DNA from: Muribaculaceae bacterium
GTDB lineage: Bacteria > Bacteroidota > Bacteroidia > Bacteroidales > Muribaculaceae
Assembly: GCA_022509085.1 (NCBI GenBank)
Contig: JAFLTW010000001.1
Location: forward strand, 310,001-374,000
Length of the DNA stretch: 64,000 bases
Direction: 5' to 3'
The notes beneath the pieces were generated by a model. The model saw nothing but the letters and a program-made list of their open reading frames with translations. It did no database searches and had not been told where the DNA came from. A program made the position numbers and the translations under genes. Below are positions 25,691 through 34,657 of this stretch, one piece after another (positions within the stretch are counted from its first letter, which is position 1; every line of letters starts with the position of its first letter).

Positions 25691-27178
25691 CTAAGCTTTA
25701 TGTCCTCCTATCTGTCTGTTGCGTTCTTTCTGGGTAGCGCCGTCTGCGAAGTTCAGCCCTTTGAGCACAACGTTTTTCCCGAATTTCTCACGCAGTCGAA
25801 GTATGGCCTCCTGTTGGCGACGCTCCTTATCTTGTCTCTCCTTTTCAGTCTTCTCGATCCTCCTTATCTCTTCCACATCGTCAAACAGGCTCAACTGCCT
25901 CGCTGCAGGTTGCCCCTTCTTCAAATCGTCTTCCGAAACAAGACGGTTGATCGATAATGTAAGGCGCCTTACAAGCAGTTTAGGATTGATTATCCTGTCA
26001 TAAAGCTCAGCAACCTTCTCAATCAGCACACTTGCCGAAGAGGTCGGTGTCTCGATATTGATTGTGCCGTGGGCATGAGTAGGCACATTCCGTCCGTACC
26101 TGTCAGTATGGATAGTGCCACGATATTGGGAGGCAATATTCTGGTTGGTCAATGACTCCACGTCATAACCCACTGTCAGCACCAGCTGGTCGGTGAGCAG
26201 TCTCTTCTCAATCAATTCATAAGACACTGAGTCTGCCATTTCCAGCGCAACAATTCTTGCCTTTTTAGCCGTATAAGCCGACTGTAGCACCTGCCCGCTG
26301 CTTATCGACTTCGACTCCGGCCTGTACGCCTTCACCTGGGCCATCGTCACGGGTTCCCATCCCCATGCATGGTCAATCAGGAGTTCGGCGTTGACTCCAA
26401 ACAGCTTATAAAGCAGATTCTCGTTGGTCAACGACCGCGTGGCCACATCGCCCATCGTAAACATTCCGTTAAGTGCCAGGGTGCGGGCAATCCCTGGTCC
26501 TACACGCCAGAAATCCGTTAGCGGCCTATGATTCCATAGCTCCTTCCGGTAGCTCATCTCATCGAGTTGGGCAATGCGCACTCCGTCCTTGTCAGGCTGC
26601 ATCTTCTTGGCCTTGATGTCCATCGCTATCTTGCATAGATACATGTTGGTGCCGATACCGGCCGTGGCCGTGATGCCGGTCTCTTTCAGAACGGTACGGA
26701 TTATCTTCATAGCCAGGTCGTGGGCCGAGAGATGGTATAGGTCAATATATTCGGTGGCATCGATAAACACCTCATCTATAGAGTAGACATGGATATCTTC
26801 CGGCGCCACAAACCGCAGATAGATCTCGTAGATCTTAGTGCTGAATGCAATGTAATGCGACATTCGCGGCGGTGCAATCAAGAAGTCCACGGCCAAGTCA
26901 GGGTTCTCTTTCAGCTGGCGGGCGGAATACGACTTTCCGGCATGTCCCCGGTAACGATTTGCATCGTTTACTTTCTGCACCACTTCAAAGAGCCGGGGTC
27001 GACCACCGGTGCCATAGACCTTGAGTGCGGGCGAAACAGCCAGACATATCGTCTTCTGCGTGCGCGACTCGTCGGCTACCACCAGACATGTGTCTAACGG
27101 ATCCAACCCTCGCTCCACACACTCCACGCTTGCATAGAAGCTCTTCAGGTCAATGGCGATATAGCACCTCTCATCCAT
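25691..27178 (-). CDS. Y-family DNA polymerase (UmuC/DinB-like)
   Basis: 495 residues. The palm motifs are intact: CYIAIDLKSFYASVECVERG (first Asp) and VYSIDEVFIDATEY (SIDE motif with the catalytic Asp and Glu); helix-hairpin-helix residues follow in FWRVGPGIARTLALNG, and the little-finger domain spans about 240-420. A clamp-binding peptide RQLSLFDD is near residue 430, followed by a charged helix. It performs error-prone bypass of DNA lesions. Promoter consensus is exact; no LexA-type site was recognised. With yolD it resembles the UV-damage repair pair of mobile regions. Confidence 0.92.
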   Translation of the reverse strand: MDERCYIAIDLKSFYASVECVERGLDPLDTCLVVADESRTQKTICLAVSPALKVYGTGGRPRLFEVVQKVNDANRYRGHAGKSYSARQLKENPDLAVDFLIAPPRMSHYIAFSTKIYEIYLRFVAPEDIHVYSIDEVFIDATEYIDLYHLSAHDLAMKIIRTVLKETGITATAGIGTNMYLCKIAMDIKAKKMQPDKDGVRIAQLDEMSYRKELWNHRPLTDFWRVGPGIARTLALNGMFTMGDVATRSLTNENLLYKLFGVNAELLIDHAWGWEPVTMAQVKAYRPESKSISSGQVLQSAYTAKKARIVALEMADSVSYELIEKRLLTDQLVLTVGYDVESLTNQNIASQYRGTIHTDRYGRNVPTHAHGTINIETPTSSASVLIEKVAELYDRIINPKLLVRRLTLSINRLVSEDDLKKGQPAARQLSLFDDVEEIRRIEKTEKERQDKERRQQEAILRLREKFGKNVVLKGLNFADGATQKERNRQIGGHKA

Positions 27179-27191
27179 GATTTTCTTACAA

Positions 27192-27222
27192 CAAAGTTAC
27201 AAAAAATTTAGAGGATTATCAA
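27192..27222 (-). promoter_or_regulatory. Promoter of the Y-polymerase/yolD operon
   Basis: On the minus strand, TTG at 27222-27220, 20-base spacer, TAACTTTG at 27199-27192. Exact consensus, 14 bases before the polymerase ATG. Confidence 0.8.
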
Positions 27223-27232
27223 GAGGCACGTA

Positions 27233-27263
27233 TTGCAGAAAATTAAAAAATGGTCTAAATTTG
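27233..27263 (+). promoter_or_regulatory. Promoter of the DUF6150-like gene
   Basis: TTG at 27233-27235, 20-base spacer, TAAATTTG at 27256-27263; back to back with the polymerase promoter. Confidence 0.75.
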
Positions 27264-27284
27264 TAGAAGATTAAGTCCTGAGCT

Positions 27285-27632
27285 ATGAAGAGAAGATTTT
27301 TTATTGGAATTTTAGCTGTTTGCGGTTTGTGTTTGAGCGCCAAGGCACAGAAGGTATATGCCACCAACTATGCTTACCAGGCCGACGTAAAGGTATACGT
27401 GGTAAACCACGATTATCAGGCCGACCTGATAGTGTATAAAACCGACAGGCCATATAATGCAAAAAAGGAGGAAAATAAGGGAATCTGGTATTTTACCGAC
27501 AAATCTTACAATGCCGACAAGAAAATATATTTCGTTGACCATCCCTACCAGGCCGACCTCAAGATATATTTCACTGATAAGGATTATCGAGCCGGCTGGA
27601 GGGAGAAATCGAAAATCTACATAATGTATTAA
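27285..27632 (+). CDS. DUF6150-like secreted repeat protein
   Basis: 115 residues. A signal peptide (FFIGILAVCGLCLSAKA) precedes about six imperfect units of roughly 15 residues with the pattern Y-x-A-D-hydrophobic-K-hydrophobic-Y (YQADVKVYVVNHDYQADLIVYKTD). This tyrosine/aspartate-rich repeat matches small Bacteroidetes proteins annotated DUF6150. It is probably periplasmic and all-beta. Function is unknown. It has its own consensus promoter and ends before the repeat array of the Fic gene. Confidence 0.7.
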   Translation: MKRRFFIGILAVCGLCLSAKAQKVYATNYAYQADVKVYVVNHDYQADLIVYKTDRPYNAKKEENKGIWYFTDKSYNADKKIYFVDHPYQADLKIYFTDKDYRAGWREKSKIYIMY

Positions 27633-27639
27633 AGCCCCC

Positions 27640-27754
27640 TATAATCGCAAAAATTTGTAGAATCCGGCGTTATAATCGCAAAAATTTGTAGATTCCGGCC
27701 GTTATAATCGCAAAAATTTGTATTTTTGTTGTCTCCTAATCGTGATTTTTTGTA
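27640..27754 (+). promoter_or_regulatory. Repeat array in the Fic gene leader
   Basis: Three near-identical copies of TATAATCGCAAAAATTTGTA begin at 27640, 27671 and 27703, the first two followed by GA(A/T)TCCGG. A fourth degenerate copy (CTAATCGTGATTTTTTGTA) begins at about 27736 and runs directly into the ATG. Spacing of the TAATCG core is 31, 32, 32 bases, about three helical turns. A TATTTTTG -7 box (27721-27728) sits between copies 3 and 4 without a TTG -33; copy 3 occupies that place. Likely an operator series. Confidence 0.75.
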
Positions 27755-29242
27755 ATGACAGCTAAAATCGATACCCAGAAAGAAATCATATTCGGGTCTT
27801 CCGACCCAAATATCTCCCGACTGATAAGTCAAAAAGAGAAAAACGGTGAGCTCCGAAAGATAGCGCCACGCATTTACACTACAAACCTCCTTGACAGTGC
27901 TGAACATATAGTGCGCCGAAATCTTATCGATATTCTCACTTATCGATATCCGGAAGCCATCATCAGCCATAGGAGTGCAAAGGAGATGAGACCTACTGCT
28001 TCGGGAGATTTCTTCCTCACTAACTCTACTTCGCGAAGAGTTACCGACCTTCCGGGGATAAAACTCAATTTCGTTAAGGGTCCCAAAGCAATCTCTTCCG
28101 ACATTCCGTTTATGGGGATGTACATATCGGGCGAGCAACGATATATGCTCGAGAACATGCAGACCTCCCGGAAATCGGGAGATGAGTCGCGTGTATTGCC
28201 AATCGAGACTATCGAAAATAAACTCGAGCAGATACTGCTTACAGGCGGTGAAAACCGTCTCAACCAATATCGGGATGAGTTGCGGAATGTAGCAGAAGAG
28301 CTAGGAATGCATACGGAATTCGCAAAAATCAACAGTTTGATCTCCGCGCTCCTTTCCACTCACGAGGCAAGCGTACTCACTACGGAATCGGCAAAGGCTT
28401 TAGCAGTGGGCAATCCCTTTGACCCCGCAAGGGTTGAGCTGTTCGAAATCCTTTTCGACGCCATCAAAGACATGGTTTTCGTTATCAGAAACAACCGTAA
28501 CACCGATGAAGACTCCTTCAGGCTCTTCTCGTTTTTTGAAAGCTACTTCTCAAATTATATTGAAGGTACAGAATTCGATGTAGCCGAAGCCAAGGCGATT
28601 GTGGATTCCGGCATCCCTATACCCCGAAGGGATGAAGATTCTCACGACATTCTCGGCACCTTCAAAATCCTGTCAAATCGCACCGAAATGATGAAGACGC
28701 CCACGTCACCCGAAGAGCTTTTCTCTATTCTCAGCCATCGGCATTCCGTTTTGCTCGAGGGCCGTCCGCATCTTTCTCCCGGTATTTTCAAAATGAAAAA
28801 CAATCGGGCAGGCCAGACAGAATTCGTTGACCACAGACTTGTAAAGGGAACCCTCTCTCAAGGGTTCAAATATTACTCCGCTTTGACCGACCCCTTTGCC
28901 CGCGCCATTTATATGATGTTCATGATTAGCGAGGTCCACCCCTTTAACGACGGCAACGGTCGGCTCGCCCGTATCATGATGAATGCCGAACTGGTAAAAG
29001 CTGACAAGTCAAGGATTATAGTACCCACCGTGTTTCGCGAAGATTATCTGCTTTCTCTCCGAAAACTGACGCGCCACAAAGATCCGACAGCCTACATTAA
29101 TGTAATGACAAAGCTTCACCAGTTTAGCAACAACCTTTATGGCAATGACTTTTCTGAACTGCAAAACTATCTGGCGGCGTGCAACGCCTACGAAGAGCCC
29201 TCGCAAGCCAAACTCCAGATAATCGACCGTTCGGTAAAATAA
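27755..29242 (+). CDS. Fic-domain protein with AbiEi-like winged-helix N-terminus
   Basis: 495 residues. Residues 15-190 resemble AbiEi-type antitoxins: a winged helix (ISRLISQKEKNGELRKIAPRIY) and YPEAIISHRSAKE. Residues about 220-470 form a Fic domain with the complete motif HPFNDGNGRLAR (395-406), predicting AMP transfer or related nucleotidylation of target proteins. An inhibitory helix motif S266-NYI-E270-G271 lies before the motif, as in self-inhibited class II Fic proteins. The N-terminus may bind the repeat array in front of the gene and repress it. Target unknown; may act as a one-chain toxin with built-in control, which is inference. Confidence 0.85.
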   Translation: MTAKIDTQKEIIFGSSDPNISRLISQKEKNGELRKIAPRIYTTNLLDSAEHIVRRNLIDILTYRYPEAIISHRSAKEMRPTASGDFFLTNSTSRRVTDLPGIKLNFVKGPKAISSDIPFMGMYISGEQRYMLENMQTSRKSGDESRVLPIETIENKLEQILLTGGENRLNQYRDELRNVAEELGMHTEFAKINSLISALLSTHEASVLTTESAKALAVGNPFDPARVELFEILFDAIKDMVFVIRNNRNTDEDSFRLFSFFESYFSNYIEGTEFDVAEAKAIVDSGIPIPRRDEDSHDILGTFKILSNRTEMMKTPTSPEELFSILSHRHSVLLEGRPHLSPGIFKMKNNRAGQTEFVDHRLVKGTLSQGFKYYSALTDPFARAIYMMFMISEVHPFNDGNGRLARIMMNAELVKADKSRIIVPTVFREDYLLSLRKLTRHKDPTAYINVMTKLHQFSNNLYGNDFSELQNYLAACNAYEEPSQAKLQIIDRSVK

Positions 29243-29313
29243 TAGATATTGTTAAAGAAGTTCTTTCTTTCACAAACATACTTGTTCTACTCCATTTCAT
29301 ATAAAATCAAATA

Positions 29314-32300
29314 ATGAATTTTTTTAAATCGATTTTTCGCGGTTTCTTTGAAGAAGAAATCAATAAACTTCAAAGGGAACTAAATCTAGCAAATAGCCGT
29401 ATACGTGAGAACTATAACACTATTAGAAATCTTAATCTTGATCTTAAACAGACTCAGCAAAATTTAAGCACCTTAAATAACCGGAAGATTGAATTAGAGA
29501 CAACAAATTTACGTTTGCAAGAAAGCATCAGAGATAAAACATCTCAGAACGAGCGTCTCAACAATATGCTTGTTTCGATTCGTCAAGGATATTCAGTACG
29601 TATAGCAGATATCGAGAGAGAGCATCAGAATGAACTTGATACATTAAAAGAGCAAATAGAAAAACTAAGAGAAGAGTCAGCCCTAAAAGAGAATAAGCTT
29701 ACCGAAGACAATGCTATATTGAAACATCATCTGGAGAATAAAACAATTGAATTAAACGACTGTGAAAGCAAGTTGGAAGATGCCCAAATAAAAATTCAAC
29801 AGCTTGAAGCAAAGCTTCAAACAACCATAGAAGACTCCCGGCATAACTCCGATTTCTTAGCTGAAATTATAAGGGAAAAAGAGTTTTTAGAAAGCAAACT
29901 CGAGTCAAAGGAGACTGAAATTCACATGTATAAAGCTGATGTTGACGAACTCCAAAAGAAACTTAAAGAAGCGGGGAACAATTCCCATATTATCCGTGCG
30001 ATGCAAGCGGATATTCGAGCCAAACAGGATACTATCTCACTACATGAAAATGATATTCAGACATTAAATGAAGAACTTTCAAAGGCGAAAGACGCTAAGG
30101 ACAGTTTGTCATCAGAATTAGAGAAACTTCAAAATGATCATAAGGAGCTTCAAGACAAATTCAACCATTTATCGGATATTTCGTCGAGTGCGCTCGAAAA
30201 AGAACAAAAACTGAATAAAGCTCTAACAGAAATTGAAAATCTAACAAGACAACTCGCCCAAAGGCCGACAGATCAAGATCTGGATGATAAACAGAAAATC
30301 ATATCCGAACTAAGGACTCAAATCCAAAAGCTAGAAGAAAAACTCAAAGCATTAAAGAAAACTCCAGAAGAAGATAAGGGGCCTGTATCCCAGATTCCTC
30401 AGCAATCGGGACCGACGCCGGGAGAACCGCAAGGACCGTTCATTGGGAAGCAACCTGCAGCCGGAGGAGAAGGAATACCCGGACGGCTAAATCCCCAAAG
30501 GAAAAGATATCGTCCACTGAAATCTCCGTATGGGAAGAAGCCCAATCCGGTGCCTGAGATTCTTGCCGAAGAAGATTTTCCTCCGGTTGAGAATGACAAC
30601 AAATATTTCGTCTCTCAACGGTTAATAGATCATGTTTTTGATGTCCGTGCAGATGTATTGAAAGATGCAGAGGAAATTTTTAAAGAGAATTCAGTAGAAG
30701 AATTATCCAATCTACAACGAGAATTGCTGCAAGCCATAGATAATAACACTCCCTATTTGGTGTGTCCGTCTTGCAACCAGATGGTTAAAATAGCAAGCCG
30801 CAGATGTGGATGGGGAAATTCATTCCGTAAGGTCCAATATTTCACGCATGCGGTTAGAAACATACCTTGTGATTTAAAAAGAGAACCTACATATTCTCAT
30901 TTGGAGGGCGATTTTGTGGACAACATAGAAGACGTCGATATTAAGAATTTTCGACGACTCCTATATAATGCATTAAACCGCTCTGCAAGCCAAGAAAAAG
31001 GCGTTAAAGATATTGAAGAAAAAGCAACCATCTTCTCGAAGGAACTACCCTTTATGAATCGGCGCGTTGCCGATGTTGCTGCCACATACTTAGACCATCA
31101 ATTGGTATTTGAAATTGTAAGAAACACAACGGGAGTAAGAAAAGTATATGATCGGGACCGTTTTTACCTGATCAATAAAAGACAGGTGTTTTGGATTTTT
31201 GGTTTTAATGCTATAGTTGATTACAATGAACTAAGGAGTGATGTGGCTCATGATATTTTGTTCACAAACAAAAGAAACGTTTTTGTTTTTGACAAAGAGG
31301 CTCAGGACGCATCCTTAGCTCAGGGAGAGCTTGTGCTGAAATGTAACTGGCTTGACGCAGAAGGAGAATGGCATTATCAGATTGATAAGAACGGTAAAAA
31401 TGGCGAACTTATCACCTTAGACCAGATACACTATGATCCGGAGAGCTGTAGACCGTATAAAACAGATGCCGATATGCCTTATTTTGAAGCCCATCCCTAC
31501 GCGGAAAGGCCAAAGCCGGTTTCACGAGAAAAACTAAGGCAAGAATTAAAAGAACTCTACGAATTCGAACAGAAAAGACAAAAAGCATATCAGGACATGG
31601 AAACCTCGGGGACTGGAGTAACTGCATTTTTCGACGGACAGAAATGGGGATTCAAATATAAGGACATGATATTGATTGGGCCAACCTTCACTGAAGCGCC
31701 GCAATTTATTGCGGGTTTGGCAAAAGTAAATAAAGACGGAAGGTTTGGCGTCGTTAACCATTTCGGGGAATATATTCTCAACCCCGATTACAAAAACCTG
31801 GAAATTTTACCCAACGGGGCTATTATCTACGCTTACGAAAATGCATGGAAGGTTTCCGGAATATTGGATGCTATCACCCAGTTCAATACCAACGATGAGC
31901 TTGAAACTGAAATTATATCGGAAGAAAATAATATTTATAAACTCTTAATCCGCAAGAATATTTATAGGAATCAGTTGCCGATAGAATTTTATTTTGTCAG
32001 AGATGATATTTTTTCGAAAAATAACACTACGGGGAAATGGTCACTTTTGTATTCCAAAGGAGCAAAAATAACGAATATCACCTACGATTCAATGGAATTT
32101 ACGGATAATGCCAAAATCAAGGTTACAATAGGCAGGAGAACGCAGATTTTATCGTTAGAGGGGGTCATTTTGGAAGAAGAAAAATATAAATCGCTTTCCC
32201 CCCTCGTTGACGGCTATCAGCTTGCGCAGACTTTCGAGAATACGTATCATCTTATAAACTCGGAAGATGAGAAGATTTCAGACGAATATTTGCAACTTGA

Positions 32301-33459
32301 AAAATTATCGGATGAATATCTTAAATATTACAGGGATAGTAGATGGGGTGTAATAAGGTATGATGGCAAAGTAATTACCAGTCCTGAATATGAGGCTATC
32401 ACCGACTTCGACGGAAATCTTTTCACGGCACAGCTCCCCAATCCCTCTTCGCCTGATAAGCCTTTCGATGGAAAAATTGATGTTGACGGAAGAAGAATTG
32501 AAAATTCAATATCCCACATCGGAGAGTATGAAATAATCGAATCGTTCGGACAATATGGAGCGAAACGAAACAAACTGCAAATCATTCCGACTGTCTACTC
32601 CTCTCTTGAGTTTTGGGGTATTGATAAATTTATTGCAGGCAAAAATGGGAAATACGGTATTGTTGATGATCGGGGTATTATTGTTTTACCACTGGAACAT
32701 GACGGTATTACACCACTTCAAGCAGGAAAATCAAATATTTCTCGCAACGGAAAGATATGGTTTATAAACGATGAGTTACAAATCGTTGAAGATGAAGTAA
32801 TCAATCTTCAAGAGGGATATAAGAAAATCAAGAAGGAAGGCAAATGGGGAATTGTGAATCCACAAGGTGAAACAATAGTTGATTTTCTTTATGACGAAAT
32901 TACTACTTTCCGAGGACGTCTTATCGGGATAATCAACGGAAGGCTCGTTAAACTTTCTGCCTATTATCCTTATCGCTTAAGGATGCGTGGAAAGAATGTG
33001 GCTTCAAAAGAAAAAGATTTGGTTGATGTCGCAGGGATACAATTTCAAATAAGTCCACGTAGAAAAAATATTATGCCTAATGAATCGGTTGATATAGTTC
33101 TTATAAACTGGGTGCCCACTATGAAATTTCCCCAGGTATACACATACGACCCTAAGACTGAGCAAAAAAAGGTTCGGCACATTGATAAACCGGAAGATTT
33201 CATGACCGGGGAATCTTTTATTGCCTGTATTACATCATTTAAGAGAGGCTCTGGTAAGGGGAAAGGGAGAATTAAATGGGTAAATGTGAATATAGATGAA
33301 GATCGAATCTCACATATATCATTAAAGGATTTTGAAAATTCTGATGTCGATGTTTCCAAACTCAAAATAGGGACGAATTTGAACCTAACAAAAATGGGTT
33401 TTGATGAGGAAAATGATAGAACAACTTGGAGTGTGTCCATAGTTACAGAAATCGTATGA
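29314..33459 (+). CDS. Giant coiled-coil / CoiA-like nuclease / WG-repeat protein
   Basis: 1381 residues, AT-rich. Residues 12-350 are a continuous coiled coil; 353-425 a Pro/Gly-rich linker. Residues 430-650 resemble CoiA/DUF6035-type proteins: a zinc knuckle C484-PS-C487 with H512 and C519, then a PD-(D/E)XK-like core with D587 (RVADVAATYL) and E600 (LVFEIVRN), ending VFWIFGF like the CoiA VIWIL strand. The third catalytic residue is not a lysine (EIV; CoiA has EIQ). From about 770 to 1200 at least five WG-type repeats occur (KWGFKYKD, RFGVVNHFGEY, RWGVIRYDGK, KYGIVDDRG, KWGIVNPQGE). The last 150 residues are unrecognised. No signal peptide. The stop overlaps the next gene by 4 bases. Possible DNA-targeting defence effector; inference. 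Confidence 0.75.
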   Translation: MNFFKSIFRGFFEEEINKLQRELNLANSRIRENYNTIRNLNLDLKQTQQNLSTLNNRKIELETTNLRLQESIRDKTSQNERLNNMLVSIRQGYSVRIADIEREHQNELDTLKEQIEKLREESALKENKLTEDNAILKHHLENKTIELNDCESKLEDAQIKIQQLEAKLQTTIEDSRHNSDFLAEIIREKEFLESKLESKETEIHMYKADVDELQKKLKEAGNNSHIIRAMQADIRAKQDTISLHENDIQTLNEELSKAKDAKDSLSSELEKLQNDHKELQDKFNHLSDISSSALEKEQKLNKALTEIENLTRQLAQRPTDQDLDDKQKIISELRTQIQKLEEKLKALKKTPEEDKGPVSQIPQQSGPTPGEPQGPFIGKQPAAGGEGIPGRLNPQRKRYRPLKSPYGKKPNPVPEILAEEDFPPVENDNKYFVSQRLIDHVFDVRADVLKDAEEIFKENSVEELSNLQRELLQAIDNNTPYLVCPSCNQMVKIASRRCGWGNSFRKVQYFTHAVRNIPCDLKREPTYSHLEGDFVDNIEDVDIKNFRRLLYNALNRSASQEKGVKDIEEKATIFSKELPFMNRRVADVAATYLDHQLVFEIVRNTTGVRKVYDRDRFYLINKRQVFWIFGFNAIVDYNELRSDVAHDILFTNKRNVFVFDKEAQDASLAQGELVLKCNWLDAEGEWHYQIDKNGKNGELITLDQIHYDPESCRPYKTDADMPYFEAHPYAERPKPVSREKLRQELKELYEFEQKRQKAYQDMETSGTGVTAFFDGQKWGFKYKDMILIGPTFTEAPQFIAGLAKVNKDGRFGVVNHFGEYILNPDYKNLEILPNGAIIYAYENAWKVSGILDAITQFNTNDELETEIISEENNIYKLLIRKNIYRNQLPIEFYFVRDDIFSKNNTTGKWSLLYSKGAKITNITYDSMEFTDNAKIKVTIGRRTQILSLEGVILEEEKYKSLSPLVDGYQLAQTFENTYHLINSEDEKISDEYLQLEKLSDEYLKYYRDSRWGVIRYDGKVITSPEYEAITDFDGNLFTAQLPNPSSPDKPFDGKIDVDGRRIENSISHIGEYEIIESFGQYGAKRNKLQIIPTVYSSLEFWGIDKFIAGKNGKYGIVDDRGIIVLPLEHDGITPLQAGKSNISRNGKIWFINDELQIVEDEVINLQEGYKKIKKEGKWGIVNPQGETIVDFLYDEITTFRGRLIGIINGRLVKLSAYYPYRLRMRGKNVASKEKDLVDVAGIQFQISPRRKNIMPNESVDIVLINWVPTMKFPQVYTYDPKTEQKKVRHIDKPEDFMTGESFIACITSFKRGSGKGKGRIKWVNVNIDEDRISHISLKDFENSDVDVSKLKIGTNLNLTKMGFDEENDRTTWSVSIVTEIV

Positions 33460-34355
33460 AGAAAATTAAATTGAAAGATCCCATCGCAAGTATGGTGATG
33501 TGCGGAGCTTTGGACATTATTCCTTGCCCCTGGGATACTGTTAATCCAGAAGAAAAAATATTCATTTATTGCGATGGAGTGGACTGTAGCTTTGCCAATG
33601 CAGAATTTGATTTTTCAAAGGAACTGCATAGGCGAATTTATAATGAGTTTTTCTTTGGAAATCTCCCCTCAATTATAGGAGAAGAGGGTTTTATGGGATA
33701 TGTTATGATTGATGATGTCGTGAAACAACACAAAGGATACAATCAAAATTATGAGGACTCAATTGTGGTTAAAAACCCGTCTCGTTTTTCAAATAGATTG
33801 GAAGATTTTGATTTAGAGTTTGAACACCTTCTAAGGATGAAAACAAGCATTCCAAAACTTAACCGAATGAAAATAATTGGGGACGTTTTATATGTGCCTG
33901 TGGGAGAGAGAATATGGGAAAAACTCAAAACAAATCAAGATTGGGACGGCCTTGCAGTTGCTTACGAGCCTTATATGGCGGGGTTAGCACCGAATCCTTT
34001 TAATCTGAATGAGAAAAGAGAACCTATTTCAAAAATAGTGTTCATTCGAAATGGGAGAAAAATATGGGCAGAGTCTGACGGTGCAGGAATTAGCTTTATT
34101 CCAATATTAAACAAGAAAAATAATAAGATCCCAAATAACGATGATCAACGGGAAATTTTGTATATTTTTGTTTTTGGAATTACGACACTTTCATCTGACG
34201 GTTCTACGATAATTTCAAATTGCGTAATAACAGATAATCCCAAACCGATATTTACATATTGTAAAAATTACCAGATGGAAATTCATAAACCCCAAAAAGA
34301 TTTTGTCAAAATACTCTATACACCTATGGGTGGAATGACTCATTGGAAAAGATAA
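33456..34355 (+). CDS. ASCH-like protein, partner of the giant nuclease-like protein
   Basis: 299 residues from the ATG at 33456 (MKKIKLKDPIASM), overlapping the preceding stop (ATGA). The track start at 33426 lies deeper in the upstream gene and is less likely. The N-terminus DPIASMVMCGALDIIPCPWDT has the layout of the ASCH/PUA-like signature (PWASLIVSGIKDIENRTW), though the usual lysine and Glu-Asn-Arg are replaced. A second region (MKIIGDVLYVPVGERIWEKL) and a beta-rich C-terminus are unassigned. ASCH domains bind RNA or modified nucleotides. Coupling to the giant gene implies a joint function. Confidence 0.6.
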   Translation: MKKIKLKDPIASMVMCGALDIIPCPWDTVNPEEKIFIYCDGVDCSFANAEFDFSKELHRRIYNEFFFGNLPSIIGEEGFMGYVMIDDVVKQHKGYNQNYEDSIVVKNPSRFSNRLEDFDLEFEHLLRMKTSIPKLNRMKIIGDVLYVPVGERIWEKLKTNQDWDGLAVAYEPYMAGLAPNPFNLNEKREPISKIVFIRNGRKIWAESDGAGISFIPILNKKNNKIPNNDDQREILYIFVFGITTLSSDGSTIISNCVITDNPKPIFTYCKNYQMEIHKPQKDFVKILYTPMGGMTHWKR

Positions 34356-34657
34356 GCATGAACACAAGCTTTTAAGGAGTGCACCAGAATTTATAAAATT
34401 ATGGAAGAGCAAGACAATATCACTATTGATGCAAAGACCCTATATGGTCATAATAAATGAAAATACATTATTAAATCTTGCTTATGTATACAAGTTCAAT
34501 CGGTATAAATAAAGTGGGGGTAGTGGAAACTATTGCAAGTGTTTTAGCAGATGTTAGCGACACTCGCGTTAATGAACATTGTGTTAGCGGTGATGGGTTC
34601 ACCTTGAAGGATCACAGTCGGTCAAACGCCGTCTGATATATGCCTGAGGTAAGACGC
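34356..34657. other. Intergenic, AT-rich, no gene assigned
   Basis: 302 bases between the ASCH-like gene and the end of the channel gene. On the plus strand one frame stays open without a start codon and reads KLLRSAPEFIKLWKSKTISL and onward for about 50 codons to 34510, possibly the remnant of a lost third gene of the operon. A 19-codon ATG frame at 34401 has no support. No terminator with T run was found for either convergent gene. Confidence 0.5.

Noticed and set aside
27640-27754. CRISPR-like short array
   Set aside because: Only 11-12 variable bases separate the cores, which themselves share sequence, and the array leads into a start codon and -7 box.
29314-33459. SMC/RecN-like ATPase because of the long coiled coil
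   Set aside because: No Walker A, signature or Walker B motif is present in the protein.
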